DNA of 64,000 nucleotides from Blasia pusilla (lineage: Eukaryota > Marchantiophyta > Marchantiopsida > Blasiales). Of this stretch, positions 33,089 through 44,740 are shown one piece after another. The stretch covers positions 25,110,001 through 25,174,000 of the forward strand of contig CM114271.1 of assembly GCA_050084515.1 (NCBI GenBank), in the 5' to 3' direction. A program made the position numbers and the translations under genes. Under the pieces are notes generated by a model. It ran no database searches and was not told the origin of the DNA. It was given only the letters and a program-made list of their open reading frames with translations. Position 1 is the first letter of the stretch, and each line of letters starts with the position of its first letter.

Positions 33089-33475
33089 ATGGGGGACTAT
33101 GTCTATTTGCAGCAGATTGCACCGAAAATGTTGGATGTGACGGTAGGCCGCACTATTTTACGAGTGCGCGAGGTGTTAGTTTCTGGAGTTCTCATGTTGG
33201 AGGGTCGTGATGGACTTATTTGGAAGGACCATGTACGTAATTGTGCGCCATGTCATCTTCCAGATGTGGATGGTACTGTTGACCCAAGCTTAGCCATGAT
33301 ACGTGCTAGCTTGAGGTGCATGTTGTGTGGATCTACTAGTAACGCAACCCGTATGTTGGTGTGTGATCGGTGTTCTAGAGGTTGGCACATGATGTGTTTG
33401 ACTCCACATATGGATGTTGTTCCTACTAGAAGGTGGGTTTGTCCTCGATGTACTCAGGAGAGGCAGTTGACTTGA
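33089..33475 (+). pseudogene. R1 integrase C terminus fused to a PHD finger
   Basis: After the second solo LTR the frame continues with a small beta-rich segment (YVYLQQIAPKMLDVTVGRTI, LMLEGRDGLIWKDHV), the integrase C-terminal domain. From about 33317 follows a C4HC3 pattern: CMLC, CDRC, GWHMMC, CPRC. This is a PHD finger, a module that reads histone H3 tails, in the place where chromoviruses carry a chromodomain. R3 and R5 have the same module, so it belongs to the family. It ends at a TGA at 33473-33475. Confidence 0.8.
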
Positions 33476-33630
33476 TCTTTGCATGATATGGATTACAAAT
33501 GGGCGACTAACGATGGGGCAACCTAGCACCCGGCCTTCTGATTCGTGCACCCAAGAAGGTGTATAGCATGTAGTAGATGTATAGGGCTACCTCGGAGTTA
33601 GAGGGACCTAACCACTAGTTAGGGGGGCGA

Positions 33631-33736
33631 GTTGTGGTACACTTGTATTTGTGGATGTTCTCGTCTATGTTATGTATGTATGTGAGTATGGTATGTCAAC
33701 GATGTATGTTGTATGACGATGTGGATTTGCACGACA
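33631..33736 (+). repeat. R1 terminal repeat B1 (106 bp)
   Basis: It begins GTTGTGGTACAC and ends GCACGACA. It is directly preceded by the G-rich tract TAGGGGGGCGA (33620-33630), a plausible polypurine tract, and followed by the dinucleotide GA before A2. Confidence 0.9.
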
Positions 33737-33738
33737 GA

Positions 33739-34096
33739 TGTCATGACCATATGGATTATGTGGTAGAGTATATTGTGCTAGTAGAGGCCATACCTTATGT
33801 AGAGCCTTAGTGTCTAGGTAGAGATGCACTTTCATACATAGGGTTGGGGGTTACTCAGTTGAGCGTGACTTTTCCAGTAGGGCCCGCTCTTAGGTTGGAG
33901 GATATAGTGTGGAGTGCACTCAAAGAACAGTTAGTTCTTTGAGTTGAGCCTGTTGCGTTGAAAGTTAGCCTTGGTAGTGAGTAGAGCTCTTGGCTATGGT
34001 GGTTCCTGCAAGCTTTGACCTGGATTCTCTCATCGTGGAGTGGGTTTGGCTCGATTGTATGTGATTCTATACGTGGTTTATAACAATAGGTCTTTA
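33739..34096 (+). repeat. R1 terminal repeat A2
   Basis: Homologous to A1 (22913-23280), beginning TGTCATGACC; its last ~10 bases are lost. It abuts B2. Confidence 0.9.
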
Positions 34097-34097
34097 A

Positions 34098-34203
34098 GTT
34101 GTGGTACACTTATGTTTGTGGATGCTCTCGTCTATGTTATGTATGTATGTGAGTATGGTAGGTCAGCAATGTATGTTGTATGACGATGTGGATTCGCACG
34201 ACA
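34098..34203 (+). repeat. R1 terminal repeat B2 (106 bp), element end
   Basis: Homologous to B1 and ending GCACGACA at the target duplication. The next bases resume the R6 LTR. Confidence 0.9.
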
Positions 34204-34542
34204 GCTCTCAAGCTCTCTCTCTCTTGGAAGTATACCCCCTTCCCTCTCCCAAGCCCTCTCAACGGTAACCTATGCTCGTAGGTCACCTCCTTGGCTTTGG
34301 ACTTGTTGTAGCGGGTCAAGGCCCACTTCCCAAAGTGGAAAGTCAACTATCCCTAACATGGAAACTTGCCCAAAATAGTAATTTTCTTTGTATGGCTCCA
34401 AATGAGCCGAAACGAAGGGAAAACCTACTCTCTCAGGTTTTGCAGGGCCTCAACAGGTCATCCTCGACCTGTTGGGCATGTCCTCCACAACTTGAGAAGA
34501 CGCTCTGCTAGATCCCACTGATCTATCCTAATAGTCATGATA
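34204..34542 (-). mobile_element. R6 LTR fragment, 5' tip
   Basis: On the minus strand the tip reads TATCATGACTATTAGGATAG at 34542, comparable to TGTCACG..TTAGGATAG of R3. It abuts R5 RT sequence at 34543, so R6 inserted into R5. Its body on the other side of R1 fades near 22200 without gag. Confidence 0.6.
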
Positions 34543-37382
34543 GAGGAGCCAGAACTTGGACTAGAGGAGATGTCGTATGGAGAGTATGCATCTGCCATGC
34601 ATGCCAAGAAGAATATGCATGACAACTGGATAGATAGGCGGATGTGTGGAGACTACCGACCTATCAATCTGCAAACAAAGTCAGATAGGTATGCTATGCC
34701 CACTCCCTAAGGAGATCTTTGATGCTATTGGGCATGCAAAGATAGCTTGTTCGTTGGATCTTCGACCCGGATACCATCAGCTACCTGTCAGATTGGAGGA
34801 TAGGCATTTTGGGACATCGATCCTCACACAAAGGATTGTTTGTACCATTGGAATTTTTTACCATTTGGGTAAAAGAATGTTGTGATTGAGTTTCAGAGGG
34901 TCATGGATAGGATCTTGGTAGGTCTGGATTTTGCTAGGTGTTATATTGATGACATCGTAGTCTTTAACACCAGGGTTGAGGGGCATGAGCAACATATAGA
35001 GGAGATGTTTCGACGATTGCAATTACATGGGCTGAAGCTACATCCAAGCAAGTGCAAGTTCTTCTACGATGAGATTGAGTACTTGGATCACACAATATAC
35101 CCATGTGGCCTTGGTGTGCAGTAGACGAAGGTAGAGGCTATTTCATGCATTCACGCCCTATAGATATGAGTTGAGTTCGTGCATTCATGGGATTGGCGAA
35201 CTTCTATCGAAGGTACGTCAAGGGTTTCAGTTTGATTGTAAAGTTGCTAACCTTGTTGATCAAGATGGATCACGAGTGGCATTGGGGGGAAGAGTAGGAG
35301 AGAGCATTTTAGCTGCTCAAGGACAGGTTGGCATCCACACCCATATTGAGGAGACCAATCAAAGGACATCCTTTCCAATTGCATACAGATTTGAGCATGT
35401 TGGGGCTTGGAGTGGTGCTCACCTAGCATGACAATGAGGGTAGGAGGTTAGTGGTGGCTTACGCTAGTCGCTCGAAGAACGCTGTAGAGGCAAAGTAAAG
35501 CTCGTATGAGGATGAGTGCTTGGCTACAGTATGGAGTCTCGCGCATTTCAAGTGTTACTTATTCTGTAATCTCTTTACCACCATTACTGATCATCAGCCA
35601 CTTAATTAGTTCATCGAGTCCGACAATCTTACATGAAAGCTTGCGAGGTGGGATATGTTGTTGTAGGAGTATGATTTTCAGGTGGTGCATAGACCTCGGA
35701 CGCTTAACCATGATGCAGATGGTCTGAGCCTTAACCCATACCCGAGTCAGCGAGATGCAACTAGAGCTCGGTAGCATGGAGAGAGTGATGAGGAGATGGT
35801 GTCGGGATGGCACGTGTAAGCCTATTTGGGCTTGTTGGCTATGGAGCGTCAGAGTGTTGAGACTTTGATGGCGAGGTCTGATAGAGAGTCCTTAGATCCA
35901 GAGGCCGGTGAGGAGGCGATAGGTGGCCGAGATATTCACAAGGATGAAGTCGTCTTGGAGAACCTGCATACTGGTAGTGTCGCGAGCACAATGGGTGCTA
36001 AAGAGCGGGATCGGATCCTACAGCGAGCCACACGTTTCGGATAGGAGGGGACACATGCGTTGCAAGTTTGGGAGGATGGTAGAGTACATATAGTGACTCA
36101 TCCTTCACAAAGTGCACATTTTGTGTGGCATGTTGATGAGGAGTTGGATCATTTTGGAATGAAGTGGACTTATAGCTTACTCCAGATACAATATTAGCGG
36201 CGAGGCACGTAGATTGACGTTCAGCAGTTTGTTGCTAGGTGCATGGTGTGTGATCAAGTATGGGCATCGTTCAAGGTTTCAAATCCACAGTTCCATCCAC
36301 TTCCAATCATGGATTGAGGTTATAGATGGAGTTTGTATTTTGCAAGGCCTTTACCTTTGACGGAGCGTCATAGTCGTTATGTGTTGGTGATCGTCAAACA
36401 CTTCTTGAAGTAGATAGAGTTGGTTGCATTGCCTAACAAAGCGAGCAAGAGAGTAGCATATGCCTTCTTAGATAGGGTGCTGAGTCATTTTGGCGCACCA
36501 GCTAAGGTGTTGACAGACCAGGGTATGGAGTTTTGTTGGGAGTTTCATGCCTTGTGTGATTAGGCGTTAATCGACCATCGGACCACTTCGCAAGATTATC
36601 TTGAGGTGGATGGACTAGCGAAGAGGGTTGTGCAGTTGATGAAGAGAGATTTACATAAGTATGGCTTGTAGAGAGATCACCTAGGAGATTGGGACCTCTA
36701 GTTTCCGTGGTTGGCAATGGGAAACAGATTCAGTAGGCATGCATCCTTAGCGTCTTTGTCACCATATTTTTTGGTTTATGGCCGAGAGCTTGATTTACCT
36801 ACGGCCATTTTTTGAGATGTTGGTGAGCTGTTAAATCTTGATGACCCTGATATATGTATGGATACAAGCATGTTCTAAGAGGGCTGAGTTTTTTTGGAGA
36901 GTGATGCCCATAGCGTTTGAGAACTTGGCGATTGCGCAACCTTGGGGTACGTTAAGATATGCGACTATTCGGGGAGGTGGTTACCGACATACTATTCAGA
37001 GATTCCATCAGGGAGACTATGTCTACTTTGAGACGGCACCCGCGATGTTGGATGTGACTGTAGAGCGCACTATCTTTAGATGCGTGAGATTTTGCCATCT
37101 AGTGTTCTCTTATTGGAGGGACGTGATGGTATGGTTTGGAAGGACCATGTGCATAACTATGTGCAATTTTATCTTCCTAACATTGATGATATAATGAATC
37201 CTAGATTAGAAATAGTTCTTGTAGGCTTGCAATGTATGTTGTGTGGTTCTGCCCATGGTACAGCCATTATGCTGGTCAGTGATGGATGTTCGAGAGGATG
37301 GCATATGGCATGTCTGACGCCACCTCTCAGTAGGGTACTTTCCTTGGGGACGATGGGTGTGCCCCAAATGTACACAGAGTAG
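34543..37382 (+). pseudogene. R5: pol remnant (RT, RNase H, integrase, PHD)
   Basis: Coding starts within RT (RRMCGDYRPINLQTKSDRY), with CYIDDIVVFNTRVEGH (34939-34986), RNase H pieces (VVAYASRS.., 35450-35800), an integrase zinc region (about 36120-36260), integrase core pieces (RHSRYVLVIV, DRVLSHFGAP) and a degenerate PHD finger (CMLCG, GWHMACL, about 37230-37380) in which one zinc cysteine reads serine. Gag, protease and methyltransferase are absent, being cut off at the R6 LTR. Stops are frequent. Confidence 0.75.
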
Positions 37383-37557
37383 GTAGTGATAGATTTTGAC
37401 TTGTATGTATGACATGGATGATAAGAAGGCGACTAACGATGGGGTCACATGAGCTACCTAGCCTTTTACTCTTAGTGTCCTAGAGAAGTATGTCATGGTA
37501 GGTAGGGTTAGATGGCTATTTGGAGTTAGAAGGACCTTAGCACCATCTAGGGGATTA

Positions 37558-38130
37558 TTGGAGATATTTTGGCACTTCTCGTCTAGTTGTGTGGACTCCA
37601 TGAGTTAGCATGGGACCGTTTGTGTTTATATGTGCATTCGATGATATCGATGTATGTTATGTAGCTATGTGTATGCGCACGATAATTATCACGTATTTTA
37701 GGATATATCGATGAGATCTAGCAGAGCGCCTTTGGAGATATTGGAAGACACCCTGAGGAGGTCGTGGATGACCTACTGAGGGCACGTGTAACTTGAGAGA
37801 ACAAATTTCTCCTTCGTTTCGGCTTATTTGAAACCATATTGAGGAACTTACTATTTTGGCTAAGTTTCTATTTTTGTATAGTTGACTTTATAATTTGGGA
37901 AGTGGCCCTTCATCCACTACATCATGTCAAGAGCCAAGGAGGTGACCTAAGAGCATAGGTTACCGTGGAGAGAGCTTGGGAGAGTGCAGGGGATATACCT
38001 CAAAGAGAGAGATCTTGAGAGCCCATTCTCTCTTTGTTGAACCTCTTGGCAAGACGCGGCGGAGCTATGGTCCTTCTTGCCTTGTGTGTGTAACCTGAGC
38101 CTCTCATTAGGAGAGTAGGTTTGGTTTGAC

Positions 38131-38168
<38 letters not shown>

Positions 38169-38440
38169 CACAAAGAGAGAATGAGGTGAGGTGATTGAGA
38201 GGGCTATTATGGAGGAGGTTGCTAGTTTCTTGTTGTTGTGTAGGTTGGGTACCGTGTTCCCCGTTCAACGACTCTTGGGAGTGCTCATCGGAGCAAGAGC
38301 TGCTTGTTTATGTGTTATGTTTTGCAGATCTTTCGTGTGGAAGAGTGGCGCGCAGAAGCGCTGCCCAATTTTCATTAGAAATTGAGTATGGGGGCGGATT
38401 GCTCCATGCCAGTTCTCTCGGGAGCGCACCGACATACACG
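37558..38440 (+). repeat. R5 terminal repeats B1 and A2
   Basis: B1 (about 37558-37684) ends GCACGATA, is followed by AT (37685-37686), and then A2 starts TATCACGTATTTTAGGATA. A2 matches the reverse complement of 63459-62600, that is R3 A1 in its own sense. A GA run at about 38133-38166 lies within it. No B2 was found; similarity is lost near 38440. Confidence 0.7.
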
Positions 38441-40329
38441 TTCTATGCTACTAACTTTGGAATTATATGTAATTGATACAAGAAAAGACAAGATTGACTC
38501 TCCACCAATAGTTAATGCAGAAGTAATGGTCGGGGCTAAAGGCATGGATTCAACTCATAGTGAAGATCTAGACACTATACACGTAAGGAGTTCAATTCAC
38601 TCTCTCACCTATGTATGGAAGTCAATTCACTCCAAAATTTTGTTTAGTGTCATAACCATAGCAAGATGAATTTACAACTCATTGATGCTTCTCTTTATAC
38701 TCTCATTCAAAAACTCCAAAGAGTGTCCAATGGAGGAGTTTAGCAAAAAGTGGTCAACATGCAACAACACACCCTAATTGTAAAAAAAAAAATCTTCATT
38801 TTCTTATTAGGAGTTGTAAATTGAAACTTGGATACATAATATATTTTTTGAATAATGATTAGACAAACATTCATCCCACAAATTTTTCCTTGCTCATTAT
38901 TTTTTGTCCAAAGATAATGTTAGTGTGGACATCAAAATTAAGTCATCCTTGCACAAAAGAAAATCAAGGCTACAACTTAATGTAGCAAATGAGCAAGAAA
39001 CTCAAATACGTTCAAGCTCTTAAAAAAAATCCAAAGCAAGTTCTTCATATGCACATAAATTGGCTCATACCATCTTTTCTTGTACCCATGTGACTAAGAT
39101 TTACCGGTATGGACAACTATTTGATTTTTTAGGACTTGTGTGAGGATTTTTTTCCAAATTGGGGTGGACATTCAAGAAGGTAAATTGATGCATTTGTCAA
39201 TTGTTCCCCATGACACATATACGCCAACTACGTATTGCATCAAACTTACCTTGAATCAACATTCATTTGATTGTAATTTCAGATTGGAGATAATCTCCTA
39301 CTCACAAAACCAAAGTTGAGTAGGACAAACCTTGGATTTGGAGTGATATTAGGATTTGGTGGAAAGGAGCAATTTCATGGCAAGAATATCCCATTGGGAA
39401 TGGTACGGATGGATTTGAAGGAAGTATTACATCCAGATCATCCCTTGTGGCCTACTAATCTGGTTGATGAGCCTCCATAGATGACTTGTGTTGATTCACT
39501 TGGCTCAAGGATCCTTTGGCCGGAGATACATATGAGGAAGGTGATCCACTAGGTATTTTGTGTCATAAATATGAAGCTTGTAAAATTTAGACATGAGATT
39601 TCTCAGGTTTTGAATGTAGATTAAATGGTTAGCTTGACATTTTGGCCATATATAAGCATGTCAAGAAACTTAGTGATTCTTAAACATGCTTTAACACAAG
39701 GTTATGCTTTCTTCTCTTCACGTTTTGATCTTGGTTTTGTTGAGTAAACCTGCATTGCTTATAAAGCACTCAAGATCTAGATGATTTTCAAATATCTATC
39801 TATGGGTTATCATCGCTTGGTTATTATTAAGACTCACCAACATTTTTGTGCGGGGTATCGTGATCCCTAATATGAAGGGTGTAATCTTCTAAATGAGTGT
39901 ATGTTTCGAGTGCAACGCATTATGATTTTGACACATTTTCCATGTGGCTTACATGGTTAGATTGAAACTTTTGCCATGTATAAGCGTGCTAAGAACTATG
40001 TGATTCTTACTCGTGCTTCAATTCAAGGTGATTTTTTCTTCCAAATTTGATCTTAATTCTTTTGAGTAAACATGCATTGCTTATGAAATACTTTCAATAA
40101 TTAGTTTCTTGGAATTAGCATCGCCTAGTCATAAGGTTTGTTGCTCTTCAAGTTCTATTGCAATGACTATACAAAACCACTGACTCAAAGGGTTGAACCT
40201 CTGTGACTACATCACTCATATCATAAATTATTATATGACCTAAGTAGTTACTCTTAACTATAGCCCATGACACACAATAGTGTTATCCATAACTCATATA
40301 TTCACTGTATACTACAAATTTGTAAAGGA
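38441..40329. other. AT-rich stretch without a recognised gene
   Basis: The only coding-like trace is at about 39358-39540 (PLGMVRMDLKEVLHPDHPLW then LVDEPP, a stop, and MTCVDSLGSRILWPE). It could be a transposase remnant of the CACTA-like element ending at 41019, but I cannot assign it. Confidence 0.3.
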
Positions 40330-41019
40330 TTGGTCAAGTCATTTGAAAATGACTATGTATAGGACAAAAGTATCAAAAATGATTGACAATGACACATCGA
40401 GTCGTTATGGATGACTTATTAATGATTCACCTGGTCAATTACCATCATAGATGACTACTGAAATGACCACGTGAGTCGTAAGGAACAAAAAAATGGGTAT
40501 AAATTTGCAAGTATGACTCAGTCTTGACAAATAAGTAAGCATGTCACATCATCCACTACATAAGATATGCTACTGGACTAGCCAAGTGACTCCTAGAGTC
40601 ATATAACCCAAATGATAACTAGAGCATATCATGTGTTTCCCTCTTAGTGGATCCAATGTGATCAATCCTTGCCAAAATTAGGGTAAATGACTAGGCTAGT
40701 CATGTACCATGACTCCAACTACATACATGGCTATAAATATCACTACGAATTAAATTTTTTTGGCATTGCATGTCATCCGATGAGCTAGCATCCTCATCAT
40801 GTGATGATGTGCCATTCCATCCATGTCATCTCGATGACATGGTAGTAAAGGAGTATAAGTTCTTGGTTTAATCATATACCAACATCCACGTATGCAAATC
40901 CTTCTAGTTGTATGAGTCATTATGGGTATATAATGTCTATATGAGTAATCAGTCATTGCTAGTTGTGAAATGATATAAATGACTCATAGGAGTCATAAAA
41001 CCATGATTTTCTTCTAGTG
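40330..41019 (+). mobile_element. Right end of a second CACTA-like element
   Basis: It has the same subterminal ATGACT/AGTCAT-rich character as 2990-3269 and the same terminus TTTTCTTCTAGTG at 41019. The next bases are TTT. The left end was not located. Confidence 0.65.
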
Positions 41020-42063
41020 TTTGGGGCCCAGGGCATTGCCATCGATGATTATGGTGTGTTTAGGATGGACATGCGATTCATCCAACAAGATGATAAAGAG
41101 ATTGATAAACCTTGTATCTTTCCCTCACAAGTGGAGTAGTGTTTCTACATCAATCATCCATACTTCCGTGATACACATCCAGAGGAGTAGACCACCTTTG
41201 CAAAAAGTGGATATTGTACATTGCGATGTAGGATGATATACATAAGGCATTGCATAAATATTATACAATTTTATTACAATCCAATAGATAATTCCCATAT
41301 AGAATTGGCTGAGTCCCTAACCTCTCATACATTCATACAATCTTCATTTTTTTTATCATGATCATAGACGAGTTATCAAAATTAATCTCCTCCATAAGTA
41401 TACTTCCTCACTAAGTAAGTCTATCATTAGCTTTCATGGGCACATTGCTTGAATAGGCTTGCAATCCAGTCGTGCATGTAGTAGTATGTCGGGCTCTATA
41501 GTAAGAAAGGAGGTTTGTCTCTTAGCTAGATATCTTCATCCACTCCGTTCCTTGATTGTAAGTCTAGTCATTTGTGTTCAACAAATCACACTCTTGTTAC
41601 TAATCTCCACCAAAACACACTCACATTACCCATGTTTTAGGTGAACCAAGGTGTGAGATCCTTGAGCCAAGATCTAAGTCAAAGAAGAGTAGCACGAGGG
41701 AATAGTTAAGACAAGCACTAGCCATGACACTAGTCACGAAACGCAAAGGACGATAAGACAACCATGAGACATCAAATGGCAGGAGTCAAGATAGGCACTA
41801 GCCATGAGGTGCAAAAATGGGTCTAAGATCCAAGATGTGTTTAGAAAATAAGAAGTTCGAGAATCTGCAAGAAGACTGCCCCAAGCCACCTTGGGGTACA
41901 ACTAGTCAAATGTTGGTCTGCGGGTTATAAATCACTTGTCAATTGTGGGCCAAAAGAAAGGGCTTGGTGTAGATAATGTTATGGGGAAGGTGTAGCTTCC
42001 TAATAAAACCCCAAAAGTACCTATCGGGAGAGAGGAAACCTATTTAGGAGCTTAGTTCTCCAT
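41020..42063. other. No gene recognised
   Basis: No long frame, RNA gene or element terminus was identified. ACTAGCCATGA recurs at 41709 and 41800. It may be the upstream part of the LINE-like unit that follows. Confidence 0.35.
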
Positions 42064-42455
42064 CTGACATTTGAGATTATGCTCTTCCACATTTGAGGAT
42101 TTGTGATCAAAATCTTGCGGAGATCATAAATTTTAGGTGAATTATCATATGAAGCTGAAATTTTCCGAGAATGTGGAAGCTAAAGAGATGTCTTTGCCCT
42201 AAAAATTTTAGGCCCAACCAAGTTTCAAAGACGAAGTTGTGTGACATTTGAGATTCTACTCTTCCACATTTGAGGATTTGTGATCAAAATCTTGCAGACA
42301 CCATATCTTTCAAGTGGAGTATTACATGAAGCTAAAAGTTTCAAGAAATGTGGAAGCTAAAGAGGTTCCCTTGCTCTAAAATTTCAGGGCAAACCAAGTT
42401 ACAAAAACGAAGTTGTGTGACATTTGAGATTATGTTCTTCCACATTTGAGGATTG
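42064..42455. repeat. 177-bp tandem monomers, 2.2 copies
   Basis: TGACATTTGAGATT recurs near 42064, 42241 and 42418, exactly 177 bp apart. The monomer also contains TTCCACATTTGAGGATTTGTG and AATGTGGAAGCTAAAGAG. It immediately precedes the LINE ORF1-like sequence. Confidence 0.85.
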
Positions 42456-42494
42456 GAGCACGTGCAACATCTGGGACCCTAAATCCATTTCACG

Positions 42495-42938
42495 ATGACT
42501 ATTGAGGATGACATTTTGAATCTCATACAAGTCTTCTTGCATGAATTGAAAGAGATTCGGCAAGAATTCAAGGTACAAACTTATCAATTGAACCTTGCAT
42601 ATGTTTAGATCAGAGAGTTGAAGGCATTGCAAGAGCCCTTGAAGAATGTGATGAAAGATAGTTCTATTGTGATTATGGATCTTTCCAAATGTGTAGCGGA
42701 TGTTCAAGAGAAAGCATCATCATTAGCAAAAAGTCCCAATAGTTCATGATTGCATGGAATTGTGGAAAGTTTGGAAGTGAAAATTAAGTCTTATGCGGAA
42801 GCCACAAAGGTTGCCCAAATTTCTTTCTTCCAAGAGCAAGAGATAGAAAAGGAAAACAAATTTGCACACAGGAAGAACGTGAGAATTTTAGGATTATCTA
42901 AAACAAAAAATGAAGAGGTGAAGAGTGTTTTCACCTCA
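42495..42938 (+). pseudogene. LINE ORF1-like remnant
   Basis: From the ATG at 42495 one phase reads MTIEDDILNLIQVFLHELKE, a coiled-coil-like helix region with TAG and TGA interruptions, then QEQEIEKENKFAHRKNVRIL. A long coiled coil followed by 'E-N-x-x-R-R-K-N-V-R-I-x-G-L' is the layout of L1-clade ORF1 proteins, which bind element RNA. The sequence is cut at about 42938, where R4 begins in the opposite orientation. No endonuclease or RT of the LINE is present, so the identification rests on this short stretch. Confidence 0.4.
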
Positions 42939-44059
42939 TCCCAAATCATGCCTAGCCCTCCCTGACGAAAGGCATGGGATGCTGGAAAGCTCACCAACGT
43001 AGGTAAGGCTACCCTCAACTCCCCCACCCTATTCGCCATCACCGACGGTGGTCTATCATCCCGCGTCACCACTTGAGATTGACGCCCTGAGCCCAAAATA
43101 GCATCCACTGTGAGATGTGGTGGTCTCTCGACTTCATCGTATGCTCGAATCAGTACCTCTGATGGTATCAGGTTCGTCCACCACAGTCGTGGATGATGGG
43201 CGCGTGATCCAACTCTCACTACATCTAACAACACAACAAGTCCCAACCAAGACCTCACTTGATGCACACTCGTCATCACACGTGCACAAGTGTCTCCCAA
43301 CAACGGCATGTTCTAAAAAATGTATGCGGAGAACATGTATGACTCTCCTGCAAGTGTTGTACTACTCGCAGCATCTCCCAAAACATCACTGATCTCAGAT
43401 CCTGCAATCCAAACCCTCGGCCAACTGATGAATGACCCTGACATGGCCATCCAGCAATCACCAAATGAATGGTACCAACTCTATCCAGATCCTATGCCCC
43501 CACCAAAGAGATGTCGGCGGGTAGTGTATGTTGATATCCCCGTATTGCAGATACCGGAAATAACTCAGGATACCTCTGGACCAATCTCACTACGTGACGT
43601 AATGATTCTCGCCGCCCAGTCTCATCTCTCTCCACATAAAGGTATTGATGCACCTGTATGCCTGCCTACAATACCTCTGCCAATCCTGTGCTAATCACTC
43701 CAAAGAGATCTAACACCCTAACACCCTCCTTTGGACACTGCCACACAACGAGGGTGGTATCCAATGGGGTCAACGTCTCCACTCCAGAGGCCCGATCGCC
43801 ACTTGACTCTTGCTGCTCTGGGATAAAAGCATGACTCCATGCCTGCCTAAGGAGGTCGTCGGCACTCCTCTGTGGCTCTCGTGTTGTACCCCATAATGGT
43901 GAAGAGGTCTCGCCAACATAAGAAGAGATACCCGCCATGGCCTGTCTCTCCGTGGGACTATCCACCATTGGGATATCCTTCGCTTGTGCATTCTCCTCCA
44001 ACAACTCTCATGGCCAGCTAACACTACCTATGAAAGCTGCCAACTTGGTCACAGACTCA
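42939..44059 (-). pseudogene. R4 C5 cytosine methyltransferase domain (3' side of R3)
   Basis: Reading leftward: linker SVTKLAAFIGSVSWP, then VRVLDLFGVISTGLAEVL (motif I, about 43724-43668), VIAGWPCQGHSSVGRGFGL (motif IV with Pro-Cys, about 43461-43405), MPLLGD (motif VI remnant), HHPRLWWTNLIPSEV (motif VIII, about 43220) and SFPASHAFRQGG. It breaks off near 42939 before motif X. This older copy is split by R3, and its upstream part continues at 63460-64000. Stops and phase changes are present. Confidence 0.75.
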
Positions 44060-44187
44060 TGTCGTGCGTATACACATTGCTACACAACATACATCCCTGT
44101 CACCGAACACACACACAAACACACATGATCCCATGCTAACTCATGGCATCCAAACAACGAGACAAGAAGTACCAAAATATCTCCAAT
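44060..44187 (-). repeat. R3 terminal repeat B
   Basis: It is preceded on the minus strand by CTAGGGGGACGA, a polypurine-like tract, and ends GCACGACA at the element edge. It is homologous to the R5 B1. Confidence 0.75.
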
Positions 44188-44389
44188 CGTCCCCCTAGCT
44201 GGTGGTTAGGTCCCTCTAACTCCAGATAGCCATCTATCCCTACCTACAATGACATACATCTTTCGAACGCTAAGAGCAAGAAGGTCGGGTGCTCATGTGG
44301 CCCCATCGTTAGTCGCCTTCTTGTCATCCATGTCACAAATACAAGTCAGAATGTAAAACTACCTACTCTATGTACATCTGGGACACATC

Positions 44390-44740
44390 CATCATCCCTG
44401 AGGAACCCTAGTGAGAGGTGGCATCAAACATGTCATATGCCATCCTCTCGAACATCCATCATAGACTAGCATAGTGGCTGCACCACGGGCGGAACCACAC
44501 AACATACACCGCAAGCCTGCAGGAACTATTGCTAAGCTCAAATCAACTATAACGTCAATGTTTGGAAGATGACATGGTGCACAGTTATGCACATGGTCCT
44601 TCCAAACCATACCATCGCGTCCCTCCAGTAAGAGAACATCGGATGGCAAAACCTCACGCACTCTCAAGATGGTGCGCCCTGAAGTCACATCCAACATCGT
44701 GGGTGTCGTCTGCTGCAAGTAGACATAGTCTCCCTGATGA
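44390..44740 (-). pseudogene. R3 integrase C terminus and PHD finger
   Basis: The frame 44718-44392 carries VLLLEGRDGMVWKDHV, then CMLCG, a DGC in place of the CDRC of R1, and GWHMTC. A TGA interrupts it just before the final CPRC. The module matches the one at the end of R1. Confidence 0.75.

Larger units (their letters stand above)
22913..34203 (+). mobile_element. R1: Ty3/gypsy retrotransposon encoding a C5 methyltransferase and PHD finger
   Basis: The element starts TGTCATGACC and ends GCACGACA, so its tips are TGTC..GACA. It is flanked by GCTC (22909-22912 and 34204-34207; AGCTC if the final A is counted as target), and both flanks are parts of one R6 LTR. The order is A1, primer site, 1.6-kb leader, gag, protease, methyltransferase, RT, RNase H, integrase remnant, PHD finger, G-rich tract, B1, A2, B2. 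Two solo LTRs of another family (29554-30552 and 32058-33088) account for 2.0 kb, so its own length is about 9.3 kb. Stops and phase changes are scattered through all domains. Confidence 0.9.

Noticed and set aside
22913-34203. DIRS/Ngaro element, because of the split direct repeats
   Set aside because: The coding part is Ty3/gypsy, with an HHCC and D-D-E integrase in R2 and R3, short target duplications and no tyrosine recombinase visible.
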